NCBI GenBank assembly: GCA_946699065.1
Contig: CAMPDV010000005.1
Location: 2,046,001 to 2,110,000 of the forward strand
Direction: 5' to 3'
Source: Loxodes magnus
Taxonomy: Eukaryota; Ciliophora; Karyorelictea; Loxodida; Loxodidae
DNA: 64,000 nt
In this document: positions 38,301 to 50,924 of the stretch, in pieces
Position numbering within the stretch: the stretch's first letter is position 1
Layout of the letters: the number at the start of each line of letters is the position of its first letter
Notes under the pieces: model-generated
Databases searched by the model: none
Told to the model about the DNA's origin: nothing
The model's input: only the letters and a program-made list of their open reading frames with translations
Translations under genes and position numbers: made by a program

Positions 38301-40198
38301 TATATTAAAAAAAATTAAATGTTTAGTGTTTGGTTTAAACTGCTTATATTTAAGAACAAATAATTAGTCATTCATTTTACTATTATTCTAATAATTTGAT
38401 TTTTTCATTTTAATTTTTTAATTTATTTTTGCTTTAAAGAATTTTAATTTTAATTAATTTATCAAGCAAAACAAATTAAAAAAATTTAATCATTAAGTAA
38501 TTAATTTTATAAATAAAGAAATCAGATACTCAATTTTTTATTAATATCCTTTAAATCATATTAAAAGCAGAATTCTTATTGCTATTCAACTTAGAACTAA
38601 TTACCTCTTCTTAGAATAATTAATATAGTTTTCAAAAGCTTTAATTTTTTAAATAATTTATCATATACTTTTGGTTGATAATAATTATCAAAAATTGAAA
38701 TTAATTACAAAATCAAATAAATTTATTTATAGGCAAGTTTTATTATAAATATGTATTTATTAAAGAATAATCAACTAAAGAAAAAAATTTCACTTTTGAG
38801 AGGTTAAATTTTTTTATAATTACTAAGTTCTCATTTTTATTTCTTTACTATTTAAAATCTATTTAAAATTAAAGCATACATTTCTTATTTTACTTTCCTA
38901 TAATTACATTCATATAATTTTTAATCAAAATCTTAAAATTAAAAGTTTTCTCTTAAAATTCGAAAAGCTTTATTATTAAATTAATTATTTTATAAATTAA
39001 CAACGAGAATTCTCTTATAATATTAAATGAATCCATCTTTTATCAAAAAGTTTCAATACCCTTTTGCTTTTATTTTTTTAAATATTATCATTTGATTAGA
39101 ACTAGAAGATTGATATAAATAACTTAAATTTTAAAAATTTGCTTCATTATTCTTTAGTTTATTTAATATTTTATTTGAAAATATGAGTAATTTTAAAAAA
39201 AATTATATAACTTAAATCAAAATTATTAAATATTTATGATAGAATCAAGAATAATAACTTTAAGGAATATTTAAAATAATGATAATATAATTCTAAAATT
39301 TTCTTTTATCTATTTATTTTTTATTATTTTGCTTTTTTTATTAATCTCCTTTTAATTCTAGACTTAAAATTAAAATTTTAATTATTTAATTTATACCTAG
39401 CTTCTAGTTTTCTTTTTATTTCTGTTAGTTATAGAGTATTACTATTTAGCTCATATTAATTCTTTAATATGTATTTATGCTTTCCTTAATTGAAGATTCT
39501 TTTAACTTTTACTAGTTAGAGATATCTTAAAACAATTTAAAAATAAATCTACTTCGAGCCCTTTAAATTGATTTTTTAAATGAAAAAAGGGGAGAAAATT
39601 TAACTAATAATTTTAAATAAAGAACCTAAAAATATTTTAAAGAAAGGCAATAATTTCCATCTCAGCTTTTAATTTAAGTTAAATAGAGACTTATTCTATT
39701 TATATTTAGATGTGATTTTACAGAAACAAAATAATTAAAAACATTATAATTAAAAAAAATTTATTTAATAAAGCAGTTAATTAAATAATAAAATTGAGAA
39801 AGCTTATTATTTTATTTTTGAAAAGATGTTTAACTTACTCAGTTACTATCTTAAAAAGATCAAATATGTTGTATAAAAGTTATTTATCTTTTTAAAACTT
39901 AATTTTTACATTTAGGAATTTTAAAATTGTTTTAAGTTTATCAAACTCAATAATAAATTAGCCTTTCAGTACTAATTTTGATAAAAGGGAAATTGATTAA
40001 AATGTGAAGATAAACTAAAAAATCTAATTAATATAATGAAAATTGTAGAAAATAGATTTTTTAATGAAAGTCTTTATTATATTTTTAATTGGCAATTCCA
40101 TTTATTTGGAAATAAAAGTAATGATGAAATTAATACTTATAAAGTTTAAAAAGATAGATAATAGTGAATATAATGATGTTAACAATAAAAAATTTAAA
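35306..40198. other. extremely AT-rich gene desert
   Basis: Almost 5 kb, the most AT-rich and least structured part of the window. No gene, RNA, repeat family or coding composition recognised on either strand. Confidence 0.5.
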
Positions 40199-40272
40199 GG
40201 TCGCATAGCTCAGCTGGTTAGAACGCTGTGCTAATAACGCAGAGGTCGTTTGTTCTAGACTCACTGTGACCA
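40199..40272 (+). pseudogene. damaged tRNA-Ile copy
   Basis: Same sequence as the tRNA-Ile at 10180 except for a few changes. GAGCGC became GAACGC after the D arm. The T arm changed from GTGAG TTCGAGA to TTTG TTCTAGA, which breaks at least two pairs of the T stem and removes the conserved TTCGA of the B box. The acceptor and anticodon arms are intact and a T run follows. Transcription and folding are likely to be impaired. Confidence 0.85.
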
Positions 40273-41904
40273 TTTTTTTGAGAATTAATAAGATCTTATA
40301 ATCTTTAAATTGATAAAGAAAAAAATTTATTTTAAAACATTTTAGAAATATTAAAAGATAGTTAAGAAATAGCCGTCATAATGATCTATTTTAAGCTTTA
40401 ATTATTCATTTTCTATAATAAAAAAAAAAATCAACTTGAATATAAAGTCTTAATTGAGAATTTTTTTTAAATTAAATGTCAATTAAATATCTAATTACTC
40501 ATCTAATGTTTAATCAAATAAAACTTTTTATTAATAAATATTTAGAATATTTTAAGAATTGGTTTCTTTTAAATTTATATTATAAACATTTGACTAAAGA
40601 TAAATTTATTTAAATCTTTGTTGGCTAAATTTAAATAATGATCAAAGCTAATATTAATTTTAACTTTAAAAAGCATATATGAAATTTCTAAATTTTCATC
40701 TTTTTTTATTCTATTCTTTTTCTTTAAAAAATTTCTTAAATTTTAAATATGAAGTTTAGATTTAAAAATGCTAGATTGATATATAATGATAATTATAAGA
40801 AATTTTCTTAGGAAATGTAAATTTACTAAATAATAATTTAATAAATAGATAATCTACCTACTTCAAAATATGAACTTAATATTTACAAAAAAATAAATAC
40901 AATTTTTATTTAGTATTATTTAAATAGAAAGAAAGCTATATGATAAAGATAGTGATGCTTTTTGAAAAAAATATGATAGAAATATTTAGTAAGCTTTCAC
41001 ATAGGAATATAATTGTGACTTATTACAAGTTAAAATTTAATAGTAACCTGAAGTTGGATAATTTTTTAACTACTAAAAGAAAACGTAATTATAATAACTT
41101 AATTACTCAATTAGCGTTTGGAGGTTCTTATAATATTTATAATTTTGATTTGAAATAATTGGTTTACTAAAACTATGGAAAGTTTAAATTAAAAAGTAAT
41201 AAAAAGATCCTAAGCAAATAATCAGAAAAATGAGTGTTTTATATAACTTTTCTTCAATTATTTCTTAAATAAAAATCAAAAATATGCATGAAATTTTATT
41301 TTAATATGCAATCCTACAATTTTCAAATGATTTTTATACTTTATTTCAATATAAAAAATTTTATAATAGATTTATCTAGAAATAATTAAGAAATTAGCAG
41401 ATATAAAAATAGTGAATTATTTTAACTTAAGATAAAAAAATAAATTTTAATTTAATTTTAGCTTAATAAATAAAAATAAATCATATCATTTTATGAATAA
41501 ATATTTATAATAAAAGTATAGAATATTCTTAAAAAACTAGTTTCTATTGAAAAGTTCTTTGAACAATATGAACCTCTTATGATAATAATCCCTTCTAATT
41601 ATTTTTAATAAAAAATAAATTATAAAAACAATTAAAAAACCTGGAATATATACTTCAGTGAGGTAATATAAGAATTAAATATTTCCCTTACAATTTTAAT
41701 ATTTATAAAGAAAATCAAAGTTAAATATATTTGGATTATTTCTTTGAAATTTATTTAGATATTTTATATTTATATTTATAATTAAAATTTTTTAATTTGT
41801 TTCTTTCGAAAATATTATTTTTTACCAAGTTAAATTTTTTATATCTACCAAAAATAAAAAATAAAAGACATCTTCAAGAAAGACTTTTTTATAATTTCCT
41901 AATT
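40273..41904. other. AT-rich DNA with one doubtful ORF
   Basis: The only thing of note is a 72-codon standard-code ORF at 40940-41158 (plus). It has no TAA/TAG inside and contains IEIFSKLSHRNIIVTYY, similar to the helix-C part of kinases. No flanking kinase motif was found, and its composition is that of the surrounding DNA, so I do not call it a gene. Confidence 0.4.
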
Positions 41905-42725
41905 GTAGGGAGAGCGCCAGAAGCTTTAATTCTCGCAATTCTTCTCTGCTAACATAATCTTCTTCTAAAAACACACAGAATTAAACATTAACGACTCCTC
42001 CGAAGCAACATATGATACATTAACATGCGACAATCTTGGCTGAGGAATTACCAAAGAAGCAGAAAATCAGCGAATTAAAAACCTAAGCCAAGATATTTAG
42101 TTCCTATATGGACATTGGTGAATTTATCAAAGAATAAATCTTTGGAATGACTAAGGAAGTAATGGGTAAAATAAGGATCTGGGAAAATAGTCGATAATCT
42201 TTCAAAAAACATTGAAGAAATAAATTAATAAGACATGATCTCATACAACGCAAGGGTGACAATAAAGACGTATGATGAACAGAGAAGTTAAAGTAGAATT
42301 ATTTTCCGCAAATTTAATGATACTCGAAGAACAATAAATAAAGAATTTTGGTGAATACGAAAATTAATTATCCATTAAAAAAAATTAGAAGAAAAATCAA
42401 AGGAATCGAGTAGAAAGCCATAGTAAATTAGATATTTCTAAGAAGTGATATGCCATTTATAATTGAGCAGTTAATAAAAATCTAAACAATTAAAAATCGA
42501 AAAAGATTATGAATTGTAGAATTTTTTGCAACAAGATTGGACATTAATGGAAAAATATTGGGAGAGAAAGAATAAAGAAAAAATAAAAGACAAGATCTGA
42601 AAGGAGATGTCTAACATCGAAAGGAGATATCTATTAGAAGAAGTTAAGAATTTATGAGCTATCCAAGAAACATAAAAATGTGAAATAAGGAGAAGGCATA
42701 AATACAAATGAAATTAGTAGCAAGC
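41905..42725 (+). pseudogene. Gag-like or coiled-coil relic, frameshifted
   Basis: About 820 bp of GC-richer, purine-rich plus-strand sequence with codon-like composition spread over at least two frames. Recognisable pieces are DSSEATYDTLTCDN, then REVKVELFSANLMILEEQQI, then a strongly charged helix ending KEKIKDKIWKEMSNIERRYL. It is similar in size and character to the Gag-like family but I found no zinc knuckle, so membership is inferred. The minus-strand ORF 42507-42707 is a shadow. Confidence 0.5.
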
Positions 42726-43079
42726 TAAGAAAAAAGAGCAAGCTATTATTTTGAATTATTAATATTAATATCTTTCTAAATAATTTTTAGTTAAAAATTT
42801 TTATTTATAATTATTTTAATTTTTTCATTTTCTTTTATCTTTAAATATATTTATAAATAAGATTTTTTTAACATTTTTATAAGATAGGCTTATTTTACTA
42901 AATTTTAAGAAATATGATATAATCTATTTTTCACTTTATTATTTTTTAATAATTTATCTTTTATTTTCTTTTTTTTGTATCTAATAAATTTTTTTTATTT
43001 AAAATTTAACATTTCTTTAGAAAACTAAGATTTTTTTGGATAAAATTATTTTAATTATGATGTTTTAAAATGAGTTTTT

Positions 43080-46000
43080 TCATGGATTTTGATCTTCAAG
43101 CAGATAGAAAGATAATTCTGCATAATAGCTTTCAAACCACTCTCTAAATATTTCAGTAGCAATATAATAGTCAGAATATCCATTATCTACATATATTTCT
43201 GCAATAGGTCCTCCAATCGGAGTTCATATTTGCTATACTGTAACCTTTGCTTCTTGATTTAATACGTTTATATTATTTAAATTACCCCTTTTATTTCAGC
43301 TATAAACCATGAATGGGAAACTTTCTATCTAGTTAAATTTTAGTAATTTATTCCCTATATCTTCTTTAAATATTGAATATTCATCATCTATTATTTTAGT
43401 TTCGCTAATTCCTTCTCTTTATGGCAAAGTTAAAGTTAGGTTTAATTTTTCTTGCCAAATCTAACTATATTCTTTAAATTTACTTTCTATTTAATTTTCA
43501 GTTACTTTTTTCTCAAATATTTTGTCGAATAACTCATTTTCTTAATCTTCCTAATTATAAAAATTTCCTTTTTTCATTCAGTTTTATTTAACTTATTAGC
43601 TTTATTTTTCAAATTCTTTTACTTAACTATTAAACAGGTACAATCATTAAGAAGTATCATTACTTTAGACAGTTTAATTTTTTCAAAATTTCTATATTTT
43701 TACTTATAAAATTTCATTAAATTCCTAATCTCCAATTAAAACCAAACTCATTTTACTTTCATTTTTGAAACTTTACTAAATAGTTTACCAAGCTTTTTCT
43801 TCTTGTATTTTAATGTGTGGGGACATTAAAGTAAATAAATAGAAATATAAAATAGATAAAACCATCAATGCGTTAAACAATTTTATTTTTCGATTTACGT
43901 AATTAGTTAATTAATATCTTAAGCTTATAAATATTAAGTTCATTAGGTATTTGTTAATTTCTTTACTTTTTTAATACTATTCATCAATTTATTAAAACAT
44001 TATTTAAAACTCTTCATCTTCTTATTGATTTTCCTATTATGATAATTAATGTTCTTCTTAATTTTATTGTTCTTAACTTTCTTATTCTTTTATTTCCTCT
44101 TTTTATTCTTCACTTTGACCTGAATTACCTTATGAGTCAGTTGTTGACGTTTCTTCAGATGACGTTGCATTAAAATATTCTTAATCACTTTATTAATCAA
44201 ATTAACTTTGATCTGAATTAGAATTCCCCATGAGACCAAAGCTACTCCTGTTACTGCTTTCACTATTGTTTGAGCTTACCTGAATAGCAAGTTCTTAGTT
44301 ATTTTCATTTTCTTCTTAATTTTAGTTTTAATCCTAATTTAATGGTTTAGGAAACTTTCTCTCTATTAATTTAGTTAAAAGATTATAATCAATTCCAAAG
44401 TAGATTTAAATCATTTTATAAATATTCAAATCTTAAGAATTTTTTTAATTTTCCTCTTTTTTAATATAGTTATTTTCTTTTTTCTCCTTAAAGAAGTTAG
44501 AATAGAACAAGAAAATTTATTTTTATTTTTCTATTTATCAATTCATATTCTTAAATTATTTTTATGAAATCTCATTTTAAGTTATTAAATCTATTACCAA
44601 GGAAGCAAAAGACCAAGCATCCACTAAATAACACATTTCATGTATTTATTATCTATTATACTACTCTTTCTCAGAATTTTCTATTTCCCATCAATCAAAA
44701 AGCTTTTATTCTCATTATAATATTGTCTTCATTTCCTCTTTCCAATAGTTTTTATTATCTACTAATCTTAGTTATATTTCATGCAATAGTTATAAGTTAA
44801 CTAACTTCGAAAATCCAGTTATTTTAGCATTCATTTTATCATCAAGCAATATATTTTAAAGATTTAAATTATTATGGACTATTCCTTTTTGATAATTCAG
44901 ACTATTTATTCCTCTAGCTATTTAATCTAAAATTACCATCAATTATTATCATGGATGCATATAATCTTATATAAAAGTTCACTCTTTTAATATTTCGCAA
45001 TTATTAGGCATTTAATTCTCTCTTTATAGTAAATTTTTTTCTTCATTTTCTTCTGATTAAATTTCTTTTATATTATCTCATTTATTATTATATAAATTTC
45101 ATTATCTATCAATATTTGAATTTTAAAAATTTTAAATATTTGAAATGTTAACCTGCTCTTTTTTCTTATTTTTAATTCACTCGTAGAAAGATTTATTTTC
45201 TTATCATAAAGTAATTATGCAGGGATTTTTATTGTCACTTAAACCTGTTATAGGCAAAAAATTTTCATCTTTGATTAGAGTTTGGTTTACTACTGTCCAC
45301 TTAAACTATTAAATTATTTCTTTATTATTTTCATATTATTTAATAGCATAGCAAGTTTTTTTCTCGTTAATACCTTATCTTTTAGTTTCAATGTTAGTCC
45401 CCTGATTTTCTTTCTAAATAAATCCCATATAAAATTTCCATTTTTTTCCTTCTACTTCTAAAGACTCCAATTCTAATTAATTAAAATCATAATTTTCCAT
45501 CATTTTTTTCTCGTCTTGCAAGTTTTAATATTTAATATTAATAAACTAATCCAATAATTATTAGTCTGGTATATCATTAGGATCCCAAAATGTTTCATTT
45601 ATTTATTCCTAATTTTCTTGGTCACTTTCTTATTAGCAATCTTCACTATTTATTTTATAGCCACCAATGCTTTAAAGTTAGTTAAGCTGTTTATAATACT
45701 ATGTAAAGTCATTAATATCTTTTTTAAGCTTTGAATCTTTTTTATGCTGTAAGTATTTTCGTTTTACTTTTTTGAAAAGGTTTTCTTAATTATCATCTTT
45801 AGAAATATTTTTAGGAAGCCTTACTTGGAAATTTTTAGAGACTTTTAATATTTGTTCAGGTTTATTTATTTGAATTAAGAAATCTTATTAATTTTATTTA
45901 GGCTAGTCTATTAAAATTAGGAAAATGAAATCATTTAATCAATAGATTCTTTAGTTTTGGAGTTGGATAATTAATTTAAGGAGATCTTTATCTTTTGATT

Positions 46001-46505
46001 CAATGATATTAAGTATTTAATCATTTTCATATTTAAAAAAGAAATCCTCACTTTAGTATGTCGATAAAAATGAAATATCAACATTTGGCCATTTGCTTTT
46101 TATTACAAGTTCTCAGACAATAAAAAGTAGCAACTTCTACTCTTCTAGTTTTTATTTGACTTAATTTTAAATATCATATTACTGTAAATTCTCCTACCCA
46201 TACAAATTTGCATAGTAATCAAAGTTGTTCTCACTCACAGGCTTATTTCACTCATTTATGATTTCATCACATTTTTTATAGACTTCTTCCATACCTATTA
46301 GATTAAAATCAACTTAGTTTGTAATTGGATTTTACTTGCTAACTAAAATGAAAATATTGCTTTACATCTATAAAAATGTATCTTTGCACTCTGCATTTAA
46401 TCAAAATTCACTCAGATCTAAGTTTTTATTTGGCTATTAAGGTTTATTTACTTTATCATATTTTTAAGAGCTATCTTAAAGCTGGATTTATCCAGTGTTA
46501 GACAT
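43080..46505 (-). CDS. pseudokinase-domain protein
   Basis: About 1141 residues in one frame from ATG 46505-46503 to TGA 43082-43080. The N-terminal 360 residues have no recognised domain. The kinase fold spans about 365-660: the nucleotide-binding lysine is kept (K389 in CYAIKQY) and WSFASLVIDL corresponds to helix F. The catalytic loop reads HNNLNLQNILL (544-554), so the catalytic Asp of HRD is Asn, although Asn 551 remains. The DFG motif is replaced by TGF (563-565), so the metal-binding Asp is absent as well. Catalysis is therefore unlikely, and a scaffold or regulator is inferred. A Ser/Gln/Glu-rich linker and a hydrophobic segment near 900 follow (LSILYFYLFTLM), then a C-terminal part with IWTPIGGPIAEIYV. 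About 18 TGA (Trp) against about 10 TGG; the last lies 144 nt before the stop. The ORF at 44564-44800 (plus) is a shadow. Confidence 0.85.
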
Positions 46506-47672
46506 TAGGATTTCTATTTAAAAGAAATAATTTAAATATATGAGGTTTAATAATTATGATCTATTATTTTAATTAATTCTCTTGTTATCATTATTTACCT
46601 TCTACATCTTAATACACTTACTAAATATATGATAAATTTCACTGAGATGCAAAATTATTAGTTTTAATTACTTATGGTTCTAAAATAAAAGGTAGAGGAA
46701 AATAAAAATCCATAGCTGGAAATAAATTTCTTAATTAATGAGCTAAGCAATATCCATGCATTACTGATGTTACAAGATAGTTATTAATTAGAAGCAGCTT
46801 TTAATTGGATAAAGATATTAGATTTGATATTTGATATTAAGCATTTACAATAAACTCTTACATTTAGTTACTTTTATTTTCCTTTATTCTACTAACTATT
46901 ATTAGACTGTATAATATTGGTAGATTAAGGGGATTTGAAGTTATGAGTAAAGAGAAAAAAGAATAAAAAATAAAGAGCTTTATGTTTTAATTTGGTTAGT
47001 TAATAGATAAGTATCTTTTAAATTAGATGTAAGTGAAATAAGTTTTAATGATAATATAATAAAGTATGGTAAGCATAAGATTGCTATTGAATTAATTTGA
47101 AAAGATCTATCTTTAAGTTATAATAAGTTCTATATTCTTAGAATTTATTAAAATTGATATTATTATATAGCTAGGGTTATAATAAAGATGATAAAAGCTA
47201 TAAAGTTTACATTTAAAATAATTATAAATATTGCTACTAAGACTAATTATTTCTTTAGTTAAAAGGGATATTTTTATTTAATCTCTTTCTAAAAGAACTA
47301 TAAACATTAAGTTAAAACTACAATCTAGATATAAGAATAACCAATAGACACTTTATTACAATTATTAAATAAAAGCAATAATTTTAAATTTAGGAATAAA
47401 CATTTTGCATTTATCTAATGCTGCTTTATTTAATATTTAGATAGAAAATTTAAATTTGTTTCCTTTATCGAAAGAACTTAAATTTTAATTATAAGTAAAA
47501 TATTTAATTTCTACAATTTAAAATTTAAGTTATTATAAAACTAAACTAAGTGATCAATAATTTAATTAAGAGTAAGTCTTATAAGCTAAAGTTATTAAAC
47601 ATTAACCATTTCAAATTCCTAGGTAAAGGGATATAGAAGTATTTTATTCTTTTTTATTATCTACATAATCAA
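46506..47672. other. AT-rich DNA upstream of the pseudokinase gene
   Basis: Includes the promoter region of the minus-strand gene. A hydrophobic minus-strand frame (about 46620-46800) was looked at but has no codon-like composition. Nothing else recognised. Confidence 0.4.
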
Positions 47673-48345
47673 ATGCCTTCTAAGAAATAACGCAACTTTT
47701 AACAAAATATCTAAACAGGAACATTCTCTAAAAAATCAAAAACCCAAATAATTACAATCAGTCAAAGTGAGAAATATCATTCATATGACGAACATTAGAA
47801 CTAAAAAAACTTCCGACACAAACTCAAATAGAAATATTATCTAAGTCATTAAAAGAGTTTATGTTCAAAAATAGATACCTGATAAAGTAGAAAAATTAGA
47901 AAAACTAATAACGTCTTTACTTGAGAAACAATATTAATCATCATAAGAAATAGAAAACAAACTGGAACAAAGAATTCTTTAAATTTAATAATAAATTCAG
48001 GTAACGCCATTTTCCTTTTAACAGAATTAATCAGATGGAAATAGAAAATTAAGCCTCAAATTAAAATAAACAGTTTATTTAAAATAACTAGTAAATTTAA
48101 ACTAAGTAAGTGTTACAGGAATAATAGTTTAAAAGAAGAATAAAATGCTACGTCTGCAATAAATTACACCAATTAAAATACAACTAAGCGTAATTTAAAG
48201 AAAGAAAGAATAAATAAGATATTTAACTATTTAGGATATATCCAACATAAAGCGGAATAATTTATAGAAAACAATTCTTTAATTCAAATCTTAATCCTTG
48301 GATAAATAATTAGGAACGCTACGTACAAGATTAAAACTATTCAGA
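47673..48345 (+). pseudogene. Gag-like element copy, frameshifted
   Basis: Starts MPSKKQRNFQQN in one frame. A coiled coil follows in a second (KLEKLITSLLEKQYQSSQEI), and a damaged zinc knuckle in a third: Lys-Cys-Tyr-Val-Cys-Asn-Lys-Leu-His, after which the last Cys is missing. Post-knuckle text YPTQSGIIYRKQF fits the C-terminal part of other copies. At least two frameshifts. Immediately to its right lies an inverted copy of the terminal hairpin motif (48355-48400). Confidence 0.65.
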
Positions 48346-48354
48346 ATATTAAAG

Positions 48355-48400
48355 GATGGTGCACTAATGAAGTGCTACACCGCCTAACTAAGTCTAGTAG
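48355..48400 (-). repeat. terminal hairpin motif copy
   Basis: On the minus strand GGCGGTGTAGCACTTCATTA followed by GTGCACC, matching the repeated motif at 6760, 24970, 52555 and 54293, including a perfect GCAC-7 nt-GTGC hairpin. Here it is in the opposite orientation to the Gag-like copy that ends beside it. Confidence 0.65.
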
Positions 48401-48962
48401 AATTAATGGAGACAAGCTGATAGAATAGGTCAGATGGCTGACTACTAAGGCTTTAATAAAGCTTTTTAACTTTAATCTAAAAAAACTAAAAACCATAAAG
48501 TATAAATGCTATCTATTTTTGTTAAAGATCAAAGGTATAAAATAAAATTTCAGGTTTTTACCAATAAATATCTAAACATATACAACTTTCTTTGCTTAAA
48601 ATGCTTTAATAAAAAAATGGGGTTATTAAGCAATAAATTTGAATGGGGTGTAGATCTATAATAGAGTTGTTTATGTTTTAGATGGAATTAAGTTATTACA
48701 TTTAGAAAGGAGTTGAAGTAATTTTTAGGTTGCAATATAATTTAAATGGGTTTGGATTGTAATTAAATGATAGATAAAGGGTTTTTTATTTAGTTATAAT
48801 TCTTAAGTTAAGATAAATGAACTAAAAGGCTTAATTATTACTTCTAAGCAATACATTGATAGTTTAAATTTAACTTAATTAAGGATTATAATAATTTGTC
48901 TTATATACATAGTAACTTTTATCATTTTCTTTAATTTAACAATAATGCAAGCTTTAAAAAAA
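48401..48962. other. AT-rich DNA between two Gag-like copies
   Basis: No feature recognised, apart from a short GC-richer stretch at about 48400-48470 that may belong to an element end. Confidence 0.35.
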
Positions 48963-49800
48963 ATGGAGTTTAATATCGGACAGCATCTTAGCAAGGCCGA
49001 AATTAAGAAGGCTAGAAGAAAAACCAATCTAATTTAAAAGTAAAAAAAGTAGGCCTTAAAATAATCAAGCTCTTCATCTCCTACTTAGGGAAAGCGCATG
49101 GCTGATCCAGAAACTTCTTGAATAGAAAAAGAATAAGTTGAAAAATTAAACAAAGTTATAGTCAAACTAGAAGAAACTATCTGAAATCTAATAAATTAAA
49201 TTAGAGAAATTCTTACTAACTACGAACAACTCAACCTTGAAATAAATTAACTCAAGACAATACTAATAAATAATAAATAAATCACAAGATAATAAATTTG
49301 GTTATGCCTCAATCATCAGTTGTATCAATGTAGATTGAAGATCCTCAAAATAAATTAATAATCTCTCAATCCTAAGAAAAAATAACAGAATAAGAAAATA
49401 GTAAAGAAACAACCTAAATGAACAAAAGAATTAAAAACATTTAAAAAATTTTGAATATAAGAACTCAAAATAAAATAGAAAGAAAAAAATGCTGATACTG
49501 TAGATCATAATGACATATTCTAAGAAAATGTAAAAGTTTTAAACTAAACAAAAAATTGAAGAATAAAAAATATTAAGAATTTTATCAAGACTTTATGTAG
49601 CAAAGGAAGGAATCTATAAAAGAAAAATATTTAAGAATTTAAGCACGGAATCTGTTCATGAGAGTTGTCTTCTCAATAAAAAAGACCATGGAACTCAGCC
49701 ACGCAAAAAAATAGTGGCAGCTGCGACCAGGTTTCAAGTCCTGTGATCGGTAAAGAATTTTATTAGCATTAAGTATATTATTATTATTATTAAATGCATG
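48963..49800 (+). pseudogene. Gag-like CCHC element copy, one frameshift
   Basis: Starts MEFNIGQHLSKAEIKKARRK, then Ser-rich linker, coiled coil (EQVEKLNKVIVKLEETI), a frameshift near 49300, and a complete zinc knuckle at 49490-49531 reading CWYCRSQWHILRKC, i.e. C-x2-C-x4-H-x4-C. Both Trp in the knuckle are encoded by TGA. After a basic C-terminal part, the copy runs into (ATT)n at about 49774-49793, as does the 54432 copy. A tRNA-like relic follows about 100 bp downstream. The role of such proteins is RNA binding in a retroelement particle. The minus-strand ORF 49639-49827 is a shadow. Confidence 0.75.
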
Positions 49801-49895
49801 CTTTAATAAAATTATTAAGGGAATCAAGTTCTTTGAATAAAAGGTTAGATAGAAGATACAAAAGCTTATAAACTTTTGTAAAGGTATAACTTAAA

Positions 49896-49954
49896 GGTGG
49901 CATAGCTGGTTAGAGCGGTGTGGTAATAACTTAGAGGGAGACTGACTGTGAGAG
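49896..49954 (+). pseudogene. heavily decayed tRNA-Ile-like copy
   Basis: GGTGGCATAGC, then TGGTTAGAGCGGTGTGGTAATAAC and TTAGAGGG, aligns with the tRNA-Ile at 10180 with several substitutions and deletions in the D arm and T arm. The 3' acceptor strand is not recognisable. No cloverleaf is possible. It lies just after the (ATT)n end of a Gag-like copy. Confidence 0.7.
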
Positions 49955-50924
49955 TTTGATTAATAATTAGGGAAAAATAAAGTTTAAAAAGCATAATTTG
50001 AAATGTAGCATTATTTAGTAAGATTTAGATTTATTACTTGATTTGATTAGCAATTTAGATATAAAATTTATAATTATATATATTAATTATTTTTAAATTT
50101 ACGAAGCTTATGTTAATAAACTTAGCTATTTAATATTAAAATTAATTATTAGATAAATTTTAAGGAAAAAAGAAAATAATAAATATATATAATTCCTAAA
50201 ATTAGCAGAAGGATTAAACTCACTTTTTACTTTAAAGAGTCATAAGCCTTATTTCCTATTTTGCTGAAGATTTATCATATATTTGATTAATAATCTCTTA
50301 TTATATATAGAAATGATACTTTTAGTTATTTATAGCTAAAGCAAGTGACTTTCCAGACTTAGATTAATAATGAAATTGTAAAATAGAGAAAGTCATAAAG
50401 GATAGAATTAGTATTAATTATAGTAGAATCTTTATTTAACTGTTATATTTTGATTCAATCGTTAATTATTATTGATAAAGCTAATTAAGCTAACTTTGTT
50501 TAACATAATCTAATAATTAACATTAAAAGAATCTAATTAAAAGGTTTAAATAAATAAGCCTGATTATGGTAATCTAATTAGAAAATTAATAATTTGTTTA
50601 CTATCAAGTGCATAGATTTATAAACCTTAATACTCTTTTAATATCTAAGAGTCATTAAGCACCAGTATATTAATAAAGAATAAGGCTAATAATCAAAATC
50701 ATTTAAATTAGAAACACCATTACAACATATAAAATAAACCTATTAATCATTCATTATCTTAACTACCATGTCAAGTATTAGTCTAGTTAATTTAATTATA
50801 TCAACAATCATAAAAATAAGAGCAAAAGCAATATAAAAATAATTTTACTAAATAAAGAGTATTAATTAGAAATTAGAAACTTATATCAATTGTTCCTAAT
50901 TTATAATATAAAAACCTACCTTTA
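49955..50924. other. AT-rich DNA
   Basis: No feature recognised. Confidence 0.4.

Noticed and set aside
40940-41158. 72-codon ORF with kinase-like KLSHRNI
   Set aside because: No further kinase motif in any frame nearby; a short match of this kind is expected by chance in Lys/Leu/Asn-rich translations.
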